Shown: positions 1 through 7,741 of the stretch, piece after piece
Position numbering within the stretch: position 1 is the first letter of the stretch
Layout of the letters: each line of letters starts with the position of its first letter
From: Bacteroidales bacterium
Lineage (GTDB): Bacteria; Bacteroidota; Bacteroidia; Bacteroidales; UBA7960
Assembly: GCA_003559735.1 (NCBI GenBank)
Contig: PWKN01000132.1
Span: 1-41,315, forward strand
Length of the DNA stretch: 41,315 bases
Direction of reading: 5' to 3'
The notes under the pieces: model-generated
What the model was told of the DNA's origin: nothing
The model's input: only the letters and a program-made list of their open reading frames with translations
Database searches by the model: none
Program-made: the position numbers and the translations under genes

Positions 1-47
1 AAAAAAACCACCCACATCTTATATGACGTAAGTGGCTGATTATCTTG

Positions 48-121
48 TGACTCCGCCAGGACTCAAACCTGGAACCTTCTGATCCGTAGTCAGATGCTCT
101 ATTCAATTAAGCTACGGAGCC
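48..121 (-). tRNA. tRNA-Arg (anticodon ACG)
   Basis: On the minus strand this stretch folds as a complete cloverleaf. The acceptor stem is GGCTCCG with CGGAGTC, the anticodon stem is TCTGA/TCAGA around the loop CTACGGA, and the T-arm is CCAGG-TTTGAGT-CCTGG. The anticodon read from the loop is ACG, so it should decode CGN arginine codons after A34 deamination. A CCA tail is not encoded: the three bases after the discriminator A read CAA. The gene lies head-to-head with the cysE leader promoter. Confidence 0.93.
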
Positions 122-128
122 ATTTGCG

Positions 129-162
129 GTTGCAAATATAATAAAAAAAACTACTATCTTTG
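129..162 (+). promoter_or_regulatory. Putative promoter of the cysE-cysK leader transcript
   Basis: TATCTTTG at 155-162 is a perfect match to the Bacteroidota -7 motif TAnnTTTG. GTTG at 129-132 is a possible -33 element with a 22-base spacer. The transcript would start near 168-170, about 17 bases before the leader ATG at 186. Confidence 0.55.
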
Positions 163-185
163 CAATGTGTTTTAAAAATGGCACC

Positions 186-269
186 ATGAACCATTCCGCA
201 ATAGTGTGTAACTGCTGTTGTTTTCCGTTAACCATGGAAGGGATGTGTCATATGCATTACAACACATAA
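186..269 (+). CDS. Cys-rich leader peptide of the cysE-cysK attenuator (27 aa)
   Basis: This short reading frame starts with ATG at 186 and ends with TAA at 267-269. It is absent from the ORF track because of its size. The peptide begins MNHSAIVCNCCCF and has cysteine at residues 8, 10, 11, 12 and 21, so four of five consecutive codons (207-221) are Cys. It lies just downstream of a good TAnnTTTG promoter and just upstream of an intrinsic terminator, and the next two genes make cysteine. That arrangement is the textbook layout of a leader peptide whose translation senses charged tRNA-Cys. The role is inferred from position, Cys content and the competing hairpins described separately. No homology was checked. 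Confidence 0.72.
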   Translation: MNHSAIVCNCCCFPLTMEGMCHMHYNT

Positions 270-306
270 TATAAGCCTGATACAAGCTAGCATTTCAAGC
301 CCTTCC
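191..306 (+). promoter_or_regulatory. Mutually exclusive leader RNA pairings (protector and antiterminator segments)
   Basis: Three segments can pair in alternative ways. Segment 1 is CCATTCC at 191-197, segment 2 is GGAAGGG at 236-242, and segment 3 is CCCTTCC at 300-306, which is also the left arm of the terminator. Segments 2 and 3 are perfectly complementary (7 bp), so 2:3 pairing would break the terminator. Segments 1 and 2 pair with one mismatch. The Cys codons (207-221) lie between 1 and 2. A ribosome stalled there would mask segment 1, free segment 2 and allow read-through. A small inner helix ATGTGT/ACACAT (243-248/262-267) could stack inside the antiterminator. Confidence 0.6.
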
Positions 307-330
307 GGAGACTCTGGAAGGGCTTTTTTA
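297..330 (+). terminator. Intrinsic terminator in the cysE leader (attenuator)
   Basis: AAGCCCTTCC (297-306) pairs with GGAAGGGCTT (316-325) around a nine-base loop. A T-run follows directly. It lies 27 bases before the cysE start and after the Cys-rich leader frame, so it would decide whether transcription reaches cysE-cysK. No complete upstream gene on this strand needs terminating, which favours a regulatory role. Confidence 0.85.
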
Positions 331-356
331 TTCAATAAGTCAATAAATGGTTTGCC

Positions 357-1112
357 ATGATCGGAAACAAGAAAACAAGACTGCCGGCAAAGTCGCACGT
401 GATCATCTTTACAAACAACCTGTGCGTAGCGATGTTTCCTGCCGTTGAGGGCAGACATACAGGTTATGCTTCTTTTAAAAAAACCAGGAGACAACTTCAC
501 CGGCTCCTGAAGTCACTGAACGGAGCAGATAAAAATACGCGGAAAGATCTGGTTCGTTGTTTTTATGAGTCGATACCCCAACTAAAACAAACACTGCATG
601 CAGATGCTGCCTTTATTGCAGATAACGATCCTGCCGCAAGCTGTATCGATGAGGTGGTGATGACCTATCCCGGATTTTTTGCCATTATGGTATACCGGCT
701 GGCCCACAAGCTGCATCTTCTCGGTATCCCGCTGATACCACGTGTAATGACCGAGTATGCCCATTCGGTTACCGGTATTGATATTCACCCGGGAGCCACC
801 ATTGGCGATGTATTCTGCATAGACCATGGCACGGGGATCGTCATCGGTGAATCGGCCATCATTGGCAAGCGGGTAAAAATATACCAGGGGGTGACCATTG
901 GTGCACTGAGCGTAAAAAAAGAACAGGCTTCGATGAAACGGCATCCCACCATAGAGGATGATGTGATCATATATGCCGGAAGTACCATTCTGGGGGGAGA
1001 TACGGTCGTTGGACGACAAAGTATTGTTGGGGGCAATGTATGGCTGACAGAAAGCCTGCCTGCCCGTACCATTGTTTATCAGCAGCCAAATAACCACATC
1101 CGGAAAAGATAA
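357..1112 (+). CDS. cysE: Serine O-acetyltransferase
   Basis: The 251-residue protein transfers an acetyl group from acetyl-CoA to L-serine, giving O-acetylserine, the first step of cysteine synthesis in the cytoplasm. Residues from about 140 to 235 form the left-handed beta-helix of hexapeptide repeats (IDIHPGATIGD, VIGESAIIGKRVKIYQGVTIG). The catalytic-site motif DHGTGIVIGE is present. The N-terminal half is helical, as in other CysE/EpsC proteins. ATG at 357 is the first start after an in-frame TAA at 336-338. The gene sits immediately behind a leader peptide and terminator and is followed after a short gap by cysK, so the pair forms a pathway operon probably controlled by cysteine supply through attenuation. 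Confidence 0.93.
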   Translation: MIGNKKTRLPAKSHVIIFTNNLCVAMFPAVEGRHTGYASFKKTRRQLHRLLKSLNGADKNTRKDLVRCFYESIPQLKQTLHADAAFIADNDPAASCIDEVVMTYPGFFAIMVYRLAHKLHLLGIPLIPRVMTEYAHSVTGIDIHPGATIGDVFCIDHGTGIVIGESAIIGKRVKIYQGVTIGALSVKKEQASMKRHPTIEDDVIIYAGSTILGGDTVVGRQSIVGGNVWLTESLPARTIVYQQPNNHIRKR

Positions 1113-1187
1113 CTGCTGTGCATCCGGCTGTCCGACTAAGCCAGCAAAATCAAGAATTGTATGATTGTTAATAACTTAAATATCATT

Positions 1188-2102
1188 ATGAAAGCAGATT
1201 CAGTACTTGGTATTATTGGCAATACCCCGCACATCAGGCTATCCAGACTGTTTCCCGGCCACAGGGTTTGGATAAAGCTCGAATGCACCAATCCGGGTGG
1301 GAGCATCAAAGACCGGATTGCCCTGGGTATGATTGAAGATGCAGAAAGGTCAGGTCACCTGAAACCTGGCGGTGTGATCATTGAGCCGACGTCAGGCAAT
1401 ACAGGCATCGGACTGGCAATGGTGGGTGCAGTGAAAGGGTACAGGGTGGTCCTGGTAATGCCTGAGTCAATGTCGGAAGAAAGGCGAAAGATCCTTGCTG
1501 CGTATGGGGCTGAGCTGATCCTCACGCCAAGGGAAAAAGGGATGAACGGTGCGATTGAAAGGGCCTGCCAGGTCGCAGCTTCCGTAAATAATCCATTCAT
1601 GCCCATGCAGTTCGAAAATATGGCCAACCCTGCAATACACGCTGAGACTACGGCAAGGGAGATTCTGTCAGACTTTCCTGATGGGTTTGATTACCTGGTA
1701 ACGGGTATCGGTACCGGTGGACATATTAGTGGGGTGGGAGAGCGCCTGAAACAACACGCCAACAAAACCAGGGTGTTTGGGGTCGAACCGGTACTATCGG
1801 CCGTGCTCAGCGGTGGCGACGCAGGTCCTCATCCATTGCAGGGCATTGGAGCTGGCTTTGTTCCTTCTACGCTTAATGAGCGTATCCTCGACGGAGTGAT
1901 CACCGTTGGAAAAGATGAGGCCTACACGATGGTGCGGCATCTTGCCCGGAAGGAAGGGTTGCTGGCTGGTGTTTCAACGGGTGCTTCCCTTGCCGCCATT
2001 GAACAAAAACTGCCTTCAATGGCAAAAGGCAGCAGCATTCTGACGTTTGCCTATGATACGGGTGAGCGGTACCTGAGTGTCGACGGACTCTTTGTCAGTT
2101 AG
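1188..2102 (+). CDS. cysK: Cysteine synthase (O-acetylserine sulfhydrylase)
   Basis: This fold-type II PLP enzyme joins O-acetylserine and sulfide to make cysteine, the step after CysE. The PLP lysine lies in [11 protein letters not shown] and the phosphate/substrate loop is [11 protein letters not shown] glycine-rich [10 protein letters not shown] cofactor loop and the C-terminal ligand STGAS are also present. The track begins at ATG 1161. The ATG at 1188 ([14 protein letters not shown]) matches where family members usually start, so I prefer it; about 304 residues is then the normal family length. Its TAG stop overlaps the stop of the opposing amidohydrolase gene by four bases, with no room for a separate terminator. 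Confidence 0.93.
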   Translation: MKADSVLGIIGNTPHIRLSRLFPGHRVWIKLECTNPGGSIKDRIALGMIEDAERSGHLKPGGVIIEPTSGNTGIGLAMVGAVKGYRVVLVMPESMSEERRKILAAYGAELILTPREKGMNGAIERACQVAASVNNPFMPMQFENMANPAIHAETTAREILSDFPDGFDYLVTGIGTGGHISGVGERLKQHANKTRVFGVEPVLSAVLSGGDAGPHPLQGIGAGFVPSTLNERILDGVITVGKDEAYTMVRHLARKEGLLAGVSTGASLAAIEQKLPSMAKGSSILTFAYDTGERYLSVDGLFVS

Positions 2103-3481
2103 CTTGTTTGCTTTTGCCGTTGCCAGTGACTGATCTTCTGATGAATGTCCTGCACCTCACTGTAAAGCGCAACTTCATCCAGGTGGAGCAGTTCACGGTT
2201 TTCCATCAACAGCTTGCCGTCAATCATCACGGTTTCTACATCGCTGCCGCGCAGGCTGTAAGCGATCAATGAATAGATGTTGAAATGGGGCCAGGCGTGC
2301 GGACTTTTCAGGTCAAGGATGATGATATCGGCTTGTTTACCGGTTTCAAGGGATCCAATCATATGATCCATGCCAAGCATCCGGGCACCGCCTGATGTTA
2401 CGCTTTCCAATACCGTTCTTGCGTCCATTACCGTTGGGTCGCCCGTAACAAGCTTGTGTGCAAGGGCTGAAGAGCGCATTTCATCAAACAGGTCCAGGTC
2501 ATTGTTGCTGGCCACTCCATCGGTCCCGATACCCACCCGTACACCAAGTTTCAGCAACTCCGGAATTGGTGCCGTGCCGTTGGCCAGCTTCATGTTGCAT
2601 TGTGGGTTGTGGGCAACACCCACATTTCGACGGGCAAGTAGATGCCTGTCGTTCTCTGTGAGGTGAATCGCATGGGCAATGATGAGGTTCTGGTCAAGAA
2701 CTCCTATGTTTTCAAGGTGCCCCACGGGTGTATGCCCGTATTGTTCCTGTATCAGGTCAAACTCCCACCGGGTCTCCGACAGGTGGGTGTGCAGCGGCAC
2801 ATTGTATTTGTCAGCCAGATCTTTGGCCGTACGGTATATATCAGGATTTGCAGAATAGGGTGCGTGGGTCGCAAACGCAATCCGGATGCGCGGATGGTCA
2901 TTCCACTGTTGTATCATTTCAACGGTTAAACCCATCACTTCGCCGGGTGTGTTCCCGTTGTGTACCGGCTGATCTACAAGCGCTTCAGTGAATATGCCCC
3001 TTATTCCTGTCCGGTCTGCCTCCTCTGCCATCACATCGGTATAGAAATACATGTCATTAAAAGTGGTGGTGCCGCTTCGCAGCATTTCGGCTATGGCAAG
3101 CCGTGTGCCTGTCCGCACAGTGTCGCGGTTCACAAAAGCCGCTTCCAGGGGGAAAATATAATTATACAACCACTCATTTAGCGGAAGGTCATCGGCATAG
3201 CCCCTGAATATGTTCATGGGGGCATGTGTGTGTGCATTAACCAGTCCGGGCATGACCAGCTTGCGGTGACAATCAATGACATGGCTGCCGGTGCAGGTGT
3301 TCATCAGGTCACTGGTTTTGCCAACGAAAACGATCTTACCGTCTTTAACAGCCACACCACCGTCTTCAATTACACGAAAGGAGGGATCCATGGTAACCAC
3401 CAATCCGTGAACCAGCAATGTATCTGCCACCATGCGACCATCGTTACGTCCGGATCGTGTTTCAAAACCATTTTCTGCCAT
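2099..3481 (-). CDS. mtaD: Amidohydrolase, 5-methylthioadenosine/S-adenosylhomocysteine deaminase-like
   Basis: This metal-dependent amidohydrolase has the zinc ligands in the expected order: NAHTHAP near the start of the barrel, a histidine in THLSET, one in IAHAIHL, and the aspartate in GTDG. The family (TrzA/AtzA-like) deaminates adenosine-type by-products of methyl transfer such as methylthioadenosine and S-adenosylhomocysteine. Substrate specificity cannot be read with certainty, and guanine-type deaminases are related. The track start at 3490 is a TTG. ATG at 3481 or ATG at 3433 ([16 protein letters not shown], closer to the usual N-terminus) are more likely. It lies 47-56 bases after htpX on the same strand and may be co-transcribed with it. 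It converges on cysK, another sulfur-metabolism gene, with overlapping stops. Confidence 0.8.
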   Translation of the reverse strand: MAENGFETRSGRNDGRMVADTLLVHGLVVTMDPSFRVIEDGGVAVKDGKIVFVGKTSDLMNTCTGSHVIDCHRKLVMPGLVNAHTHAPMNIFRGYADDLPLNEWLYNYIFPLEAAFVNRDTVRTGTRLAIAEMLRSGTTTFNDMYFYTDVMAEEADRTGIRGIFTEALVDQPVHNGNTPGEVMGLTVEMIQQWNDHPRIRIAFATHAPYSANPDIYRTAKDLADKYNVPLHTHLSETRWEFDLIQEQYGHTPVGHLENIGVLDQNLIIAHAIHLTENDRHLLARRNVGVAHNPQCNMKLANGTAPIPELLKLGVRVGIGTDGVASNNDLDLFDEMRSSALAHKLVTGDPTVMDARTVLESVTSGGARMLGMDHMIGSLETGKQADIIILDLKSPHAWPHFNIYSLIAYSLRGSDVETVMIDGKLLMENRELLHLDEVALYSEVQDIHQKISHWQRQKQTS

Positions 3482-3537
3482 AGTAATCAACTGCTTTTAT
3501 TATGATGATGCTGAATCCGTGTTGATCAAGGCAAGGC

Positions 3538-4533
3538 CTAACCCTTCAGGGCTGTTTTCGGAATTACACCCTTTGAAGATTTGGTAACAGACTGATAGGC
3601 TTGCTGATAACCTGAATAGGTGTGGTTTTGTCCCATAGATCGTAGGATCTGTATGCGGTTATCGAGCGGCGGATGGGTACTCGACAGGTTGCGCATTCGT
3701 TGTCCCTTTGGCTTAAGCGGATTGGCGATGTACATTGGTGCCATCGATTTATCAGCCACCTTCAGATTTTGTGTCGAACCTGCAATCTTTTCCAGCGCCG
3801 ATGCCAGTCCCTCGGGATACCTTGTCAGTCGGGCCGCAGAGGCATCTGCCAGGTATTCACGTTTGCGTGATACGGCAAAATAAAGAAGCTGAATGGCAAT
3901 AGGGGCAAGAATGGCAAATACCAGCGCAACGATCAGCATAACGGGATGCCCTTTTCTGCCACCCGATCGTCCGCCTCCCATCCTGCCGCCACTGTAAAGC
4001 ATGCCTCTTAGGAAAAACTGCGACAGAATGGCTACTGTTCCTACCATAATGGTCGCCATTGTCATATAGCGTATGTCGCGATTCAGAATATGAGATACTT
4101 CATGGGCCACAACCCCCTGTAGCTCATCACGGTTCATCATCTGTAAGAGTCCGGTGGTCACAGCAACAACGCTTTTTTCGGGGTTCATCCCGGCTGCAAA
4201 TGCATTGGGCGCCGGGTCATCGATCACATATACCTTTGGCATTGAAGGCATGCCCGCCGCCAGACGCATCTCCTCCACCACATTATATAGTTGCGGGTAG
4301 TCATCCGGACCAACCTCGCGGGCTTTGTTCATCCGCAACATGATGTTCTTGCCCGAAGAGAATGCAACAATCAGCAATATAAAATAGATGATAAGGGCGA
4401 TCACGACACCAAAAAATCCGGCATTGGGATCAACAGCCATTCCAATAACATAACCCAGCAGTACCAGTACCACGCCCATCAACATAAGCAACATCATTGA
4501 TTTAAGCCGGTTTTTACGAATGATTTCCCACAT
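3538..4533 (-). CDS. htpX: Membrane zinc metalloprotease, M48 family
   Basis: HtpX is an inner-membrane protease for quality control of misfolded membrane proteins. The active site VVAHEVSHILNRD contains the HExxH zinc motif, and REYLADASAARL supplies the downstream acidic ligand. Four hydrophobic segments can be seen: two near the N-terminus (MMLLMLMGVVLVLLGYVIGM; VVIALIIYFILLIVAF) and two in the middle (MATIMVGTVAILSQFFL; VMLIVALVFAILAPIAIQLL). At 331 residues it is slightly longer than the Escherichia coli protein. A Gly/Arg-rich loop (SGGRMGGGRSGGRKG) lies between the last two segments. The gene follows lemA on the same strand, a very common pairing. The gap of 141 bases could hold its own promoter, but I found no clear -7 motif there. 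Confidence 0.92.
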   Translation of the reverse strand: MWEIIRKNRLKSMMLLMLMGVVLVLLGYVIGMAVDPNAGFFGVVIALIIYFILLIVAFSSGKNIMLRMNKAREVGPDDYPQLYNVVEEMRLAAGMPSMPKVYVIDDPAPNAFAAGMNPEKSVVAVTTGLLQMMNRDELQGVVAHEVSHILNRDIRYMTMATIMVGTVAILSQFFLRGMLYSGGRMGGGRSGGRKGHPVMLIVALVFAILAPIAIQLLYFAVSRKREYLADASAARLTRYPEGLASALEKIAGSTQNLKVADKSMAPMYIANPLKPKGQRMRNLSSTHPPLDNRIQILRSMGQNHTYSGYQQAYQSVTKSSKGVIPKTALKG

Positions 4534-4674
4534 GGCAATTATCGTGTTTATGTTTGTGAATTATACCTGCAGCACCAGATAGAACACAGTTGGCAAAGGG
4601 CCTCAAGTATGTACCTTATCTAAGTGTTACTGCCTGTAATACTGATTATTAAAATATCTCTATTAAAGTATTGG

Positions 4675-5232
4675 TTAAAAAGAAACCTTTGGAGCGATGC
4701 GTTCTTCCTGGTTTTCAATTTCAAAGAAAGCCTCTTTTTTGAACCCGAACAGGGCGGCTGTGATATTTGAAGGGAACATCTCGGTCTTGTTGTTAAAGAA
4801 CAACACCTGGTCGTTGTAGTTCTGCCGGGCAAAAGAGATTTTGTTTTCCGTGCTGGTAAGTTCTTCCTGCAATGCAAGAAAGTTCTGGTTTGCTTTCAGG
4901 TCCGGATAATTTTCTACAGCCACCTTAAACTGTCCCAGCGCCGAGGTGAGCCTGCTTTCTGCCTGTGCCTTTTCAGCCACACCGGTGGCTTCCATCGCCT
5001 GTGCCCTCATCCTGGTCACATTTTCAAGGGTTTCCCGTTCGTGCTTCATATACCCCTTTACTGTTTCTATGAGATTAGGGATCAGATCATAACGACGTTT
5101 CAGCTGTACGTCGATCTGCGACCATGCATTCTTTACCTGGTTCCTCAGACGTACCAGTTTGTTATACATGCTGATCAGCATGACAACCAGTATGATTGCC
5201 AATGCAATAATGATAATCGTTGTTGTTGACAT
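4675..5232 (-). CDS. lemA: LemA family protein
   Basis: The protein has one N-terminal membrane segment (TTTIIIIALAIILVVMLI) followed by a long helical domain with the LemA signatures VRLRNQVKNAWSQIDVQLKRR and NYPDLKANQNF. The biochemical function of LemA proteins is not settled; they commonly neighbour HtpX-type proteases, as here. The ORF track begins at 5322, but those extra 30 residues are low in similarity to the family. ATG at 5232 gives a normal 185-residue protein and lies about 20 bases downstream of a TATCTTTG promoter motif. Confidence 0.9.
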   Translation of the reverse strand: MSTTTIIIIALAIILVVMLISMYNKLVRLRNQVKNAWSQIDVQLKRRYDLIPNLIETVKGYMKHERETLENVTRMRAQAMEATGVAEKAQAESRLTSALGQFKVAVENYPDLKANQNFLALQEELTSTENKISFARQNYNDQVLFFNNKTEMFPSNITAALFGFKKEAFFEIENQEERIAPKVSF

Positions 5233-5253
5233 AATGAAAAGAATTGGTTTGGA

Positions 5254-5261
5254 CAAAGATA
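5254..5261 (-). promoter_or_regulatory. Putative -7 element for lemA-htpX
   Basis: Read on the minus strand this is TATCTTTG, a perfect TAnnTTTG match 21 bases before the chosen lemA ATG. I see no convincing TTTG at the -33 distance, so the call rests on the -7 motif and position. It supports the 5232 start, because the longer track ORF would begin upstream of the promoter. Confidence 0.45.
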
Positions 5262-5421
5262 ATAATAACGTTGACATAAAACAGTTCTGCCGGTTTTTTG
5301 ATGACGAGCTGCTGGTCTGCATAAAAGCAGGTGCATTCCAACCTCATACAGCTCCATTGTAAAACCAATCCGTGGGACTTTTTGTTTACGATTGCTGCAG
5401 TAAAAACGAATCAATTTTTTG

Positions 5422-5429
5422 TAATTTTG
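5422..5429 (+). promoter_or_regulatory. Putative -7 element for the 5464 gene
   Basis: TAATTTTG matches TAnnTTTG and lies 34 bases before ATG 5464. No good -33 element stands at the usual distance; the nearest TTG (5392-5394) is about 27 bases upstream. Confidence 0.4.
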
Positions 5430-5463
5430 CATCCTTTAGATTTTATTCACAACCTTTAGTTAC

Positions 5464-6021
5464 ATGGAAACAATTGATTATGCCATTGGTGCCAAGGTAG
5501 AACATCCGCAATTCGGAGTTGGTATTGTCACCAAAAAATCGATGACAACCACAAAGATTTTCTTTCTTCATAAAGGCGATAAAGAGATTGCCAACAGCTT
5601 TGCCGGATTAAAACTCATTGAGCCCTCCCATGGTGAGGGACAAAGTGAAGGGAATGGCAGTCATATCAGTCTGGCCGACCTGGAAAAGGTTTTTTCGGGT
5701 GTGCTCAGACGGTATGCCGACTTTCCTGAAATCGTAGAAATGGGCGATAAGTGGAAAAAAGGGATGATGATACTGAAGCCGGGTTCTGAACAGCTAAAAA
5801 CAAAAGAGATCCCGATCGACCATTTCTTCAAAAAGATCATCCTGGTCCGCGACAGGCTGCGTGTGCTCGAACAGCGCATTAACAGCAATGAAAAGCTTGC
5901 TGAGGAAGAGAAGGTGAACCTGCAGCAATACATTACGCGGATTTATGGTTCCCTAACCACCTTCAATGTGTTGTTTAAACATAAGTCACAACAGTTTGTT
6001 GGCGAAAAAGGGAGCGAATAA
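5464..6021 (+). CDS. Conserved hypothetical protein with N-terminal small beta-barrel-like segment
   Basis: I do not recognise a named family for this 185-residue soluble protein. The first 50 residues contain the pattern VEHPQFGVGIVTKK, which resembles the opening strands of the small SH3/Tudor-like barrels found in CarD-type and UvrD-tail domains (H-x-x-FG-x-G-x-V). The rest is highly charged and probably helical, including a likely coiled coil around RVLEQRINSNEKLAEEEKVNLQQYI. There is no signal peptide or membrane segment. It has its own promoter-like motif, is divergent from lemA and converges on the MATE gene. A nucleic-acid or RNA-polymerase-associated role would be guesswork from the barrel-like segment alone. 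Confidence 0.75.
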   Translation: METIDYAIGAKVEHPQFGVGIVTKKSMTTTKIFFLHKGDKEIANSFAGLKLIEPSHGEGQSEGNGSHISLADLEKVFSGVLRRYADFPEIVEMGDKWKKGMMILKPGSEQLKTKEIPIDHFFKKIILVRDRLRVLEQRINSNEKLAEEEKVNLQQYITRIYGSLTTFNVLFKHKSQQFVGEKGSE

Positions 6022-6075
6022 TGCATGCAGCCGAAGAAGCGCTTACAGCATGCCTGGTAACCATTTTGCTGCTTT

Positions 6076-7425
6076 TCAGGTTGGATCATCAGTATATTTA
6101 ACCACCGTCATCCGCTTCCACCTTCCTGTGCGGTAGTAAGCATATGCAGCAATCAGTCCGAACATCCAGGCTACGGGGATACCCCACCATATGCCTTCTG
6201 CGCCATATCGAAGGGAGAGCAGGTGTGAAGCCGGAATACGCAGCAACCAAAGGGCGATCAGGGTAATAAACATCGGGATCAGGGTGTCGCCCGCACCGCG
6301 CATCACCGCCTGGGTAACAAACATCGATGAGAATACCACATAGAATGAGCTGACAATCACAAGGTATGTGTATCCTATTTCGATAACTTCCGGATTGGTA
6401 GTGAAGATACCCATAAGGTGGCGACCGAAAAGCCAGGCCACCAGTGTAACCGCCAGCGATACCGACGTGGTCATCATCAGTGTGGAATAGAGTCCCTGGC
6501 GCACCCTGTCAGGACGGTTGGCACCAAGATTTTGTCCGACAAAAGTAGTCAGTGCAAGTCCGAAATTCATTGCAGGCATCGCTGCAAACGAATCGATGCG
6601 CCAGGCAATGGTGTATGCAGCAATGGTATTTGTCCCAAAACGGTTTACGATGCTGATGAGTGCCAGCATGCCAAGGGAAACGAACGTGTGCTGCATGCCG
6701 GTTGGGATGCCGATACGCAAGCTCTTTCTGAAAATGTCACGATCAAAGGTCAGTCCCCGCATCGTGAAACGGATCAGGTGGTGTGTGCGGTTCAGGTATA
6801 TCACCGACATACCAAAGGCTATGCCCTGAGCCAGCACCGTGGCAAATGCAACACCAGCGATCCCCCATTTAAAAACCAGGACAAACAAGAGATCGAAACC
6901 TATATTCAGCAGGGTAGCGATGATCAAAAAATACAACGGGGTGCGTGAATCGCCCAGTCCACGCAATATAGCACTGGTGGCGTTATAGCCAAACATCATG
7001 ATCAGTCCGCCGACATATACGCTAAAGTATAGCGTGGCATCAGGTATCAGGTGCTCAGGCAAACCAATGAGCTGCCATATGTTTTCAATAAATATCAGTC
7101 CGAGCACTGTGAGCAGGAGGGAGGCAAAGAACAAGAAGACAAATGCGGTGTCAATTGCACGTTTTACCGCTTCATAATCTTTAGCACCGTAGTACTGGGA
7201 GATGATAATGTTGGTTCCCGTGGTGATGCCGATCACCAGGCTCACCAGAACAAAAATAACCGGAAATGAAGCGCCTGCAGCTGCCAGTGCATCGGTACCA
7301 ATGTAGCGGCCGATAATAATGGTGTCAACGATATTGTAGAATTGTTGAAACACATTGCCCAGCAACATGGGCAGTGCAAAAATGAATATCTGACGGGCAA
7401 CAGGCCCCTGGCTTAGATCACGCAT
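6076..7425 (-). CDS. MATE family multidrug/metabolite exporter
   Basis: The 449-residue inner-membrane protein has about twelve hydrophobic segments arranged as two similar halves, as in the NorM/DinF type. Recognisable elements are the N-terminal FALPMLLGNVFQQFYNIVDTIIIGRYIGTDALAAAGASFP, where the first helices line the cation site, and GLALTTFVGQNLGANRPDRV at the start of the second half. Such proteins exchange Na+ or H+ for cationic compounds; the substrate cannot be predicted. The ATG at 7425 is only about 12 bases from a TACCTTTG motif, so the transcript leader would be very short. The gene stands alone on its strand and converges on the 5464 gene. Confidence 0.92.
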   Translation of the reverse strand: MRDLSQGPVARQIFIFALPMLLGNVFQQFYNIVDTIIIGRYIGTDALAAAGASFPVIFVLVSLVIGITTGTNIIISQYYGAKDYEAVKRAIDTAFVFLFFASLLLTVLGLIFIENIWQLIGLPEHLIPDATLYFSVYVGGLIMMFGYNATSAILRGLGDSRTPLYFLIIATLLNIGFDLLFVLVFKWGIAGVAFATVLAQGIAFGMSVIYLNRTHHLIRFTMRGLTFDRDIFRKSLRIGIPTGMQHTFVSLGMLALISIVNRFGTNTIAAYTIAWRIDSFAAMPAMNFGLALTTFVGQNLGANRPDRVRQGLYSTLMMTTSVSLAVTLVAWLFGRHLMGIFTTNPEVIEIGYTYLVIVSSFYVVFSSMFVTQAVMRGAGDTLIPMFITLIALWLLRIPASHLLSLRYGAEGIWWGIPVAWMFGLIAAYAYYRTGRWKRMTVVKYTDDPT

Positions 7426-7436
7426 AGGCTATCCTG

Positions 7437-7444
7437 CAAAGGTA
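7437..7444 (-). promoter_or_regulatory. Putative -7 element for the MATE gene
   Basis: On the minus strand the bases read TACCTTTG, matching TAnnTTTG. The predicted start of transcription would be about five bases before the ATG, an unusually short leader. No -33 match is evident. Confidence 0.35.
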
Positions 7445-7557
7445 TGGTTTTAAAATGTATTTCACCTGTTTGTCCGCCTTTACCTATGCCTCTCAGTGCG
7501 CATGAAAAAAATTCATGTATATTTGTCAGGATGCGTATTTGCCTTGCTGTGGATAAA

Positions 7558-7656
7558 TAGAGCCTGTCCATAACGCAGAAACCACCGGACAGTAGAGACA
7601 GACACCAATTAGAGCCTGTCCATAACACAGAAACCGGATGGTAGAAACAGACACGA
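7558..7656 (+). mobile_element. Tandem pair of shortened mobile-element derivatives (copy A, units of about 50 bp)
   Basis: Two adjacent units share the sequence TAGAGCCTGTCC-ATAACRCAGAAACC...GTAGARACAGACAC. Unit 1 spans about 7558-7607 and unit 2 about 7610-7656. The left end resembles TAGTGTCTGTCC and the right end GACAGACAC of the larger copies at 23089-23188 and 34591-34737. The internal GTCAAGTGTCTGA...GTTCAA part of those copies is missing, so these look like deletion derivatives joined head to tail. There is no reading frame inside. The pair lies in the 316-base gap between the divergent MATE and GT2 genes, where I see no other feature apart from the MATE -7 motif. Confidence 0.65.
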
Positions 7657-7741
7657 ATCAGCAGGTGCATTCCCATACAGGCAGGACGTATGCATCGTGG
7701 CGTACTGCCGGCAATAAATACTTAATCAATCAATAATAACC

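Noticed and set aside
4637-4675. AATACT/AGTATT inverted repeat after lemA as a terminator
   Set aside because: The stem is short, interrupted and A/T only, with no clear T-run in the right place.
6022-6075. GCATGC repeats between the 5464 gene and the MATE gene as a bidirectional terminator
   Set aside because: Only six bases pair across a loop of more than 20 bases and there is no T-run.
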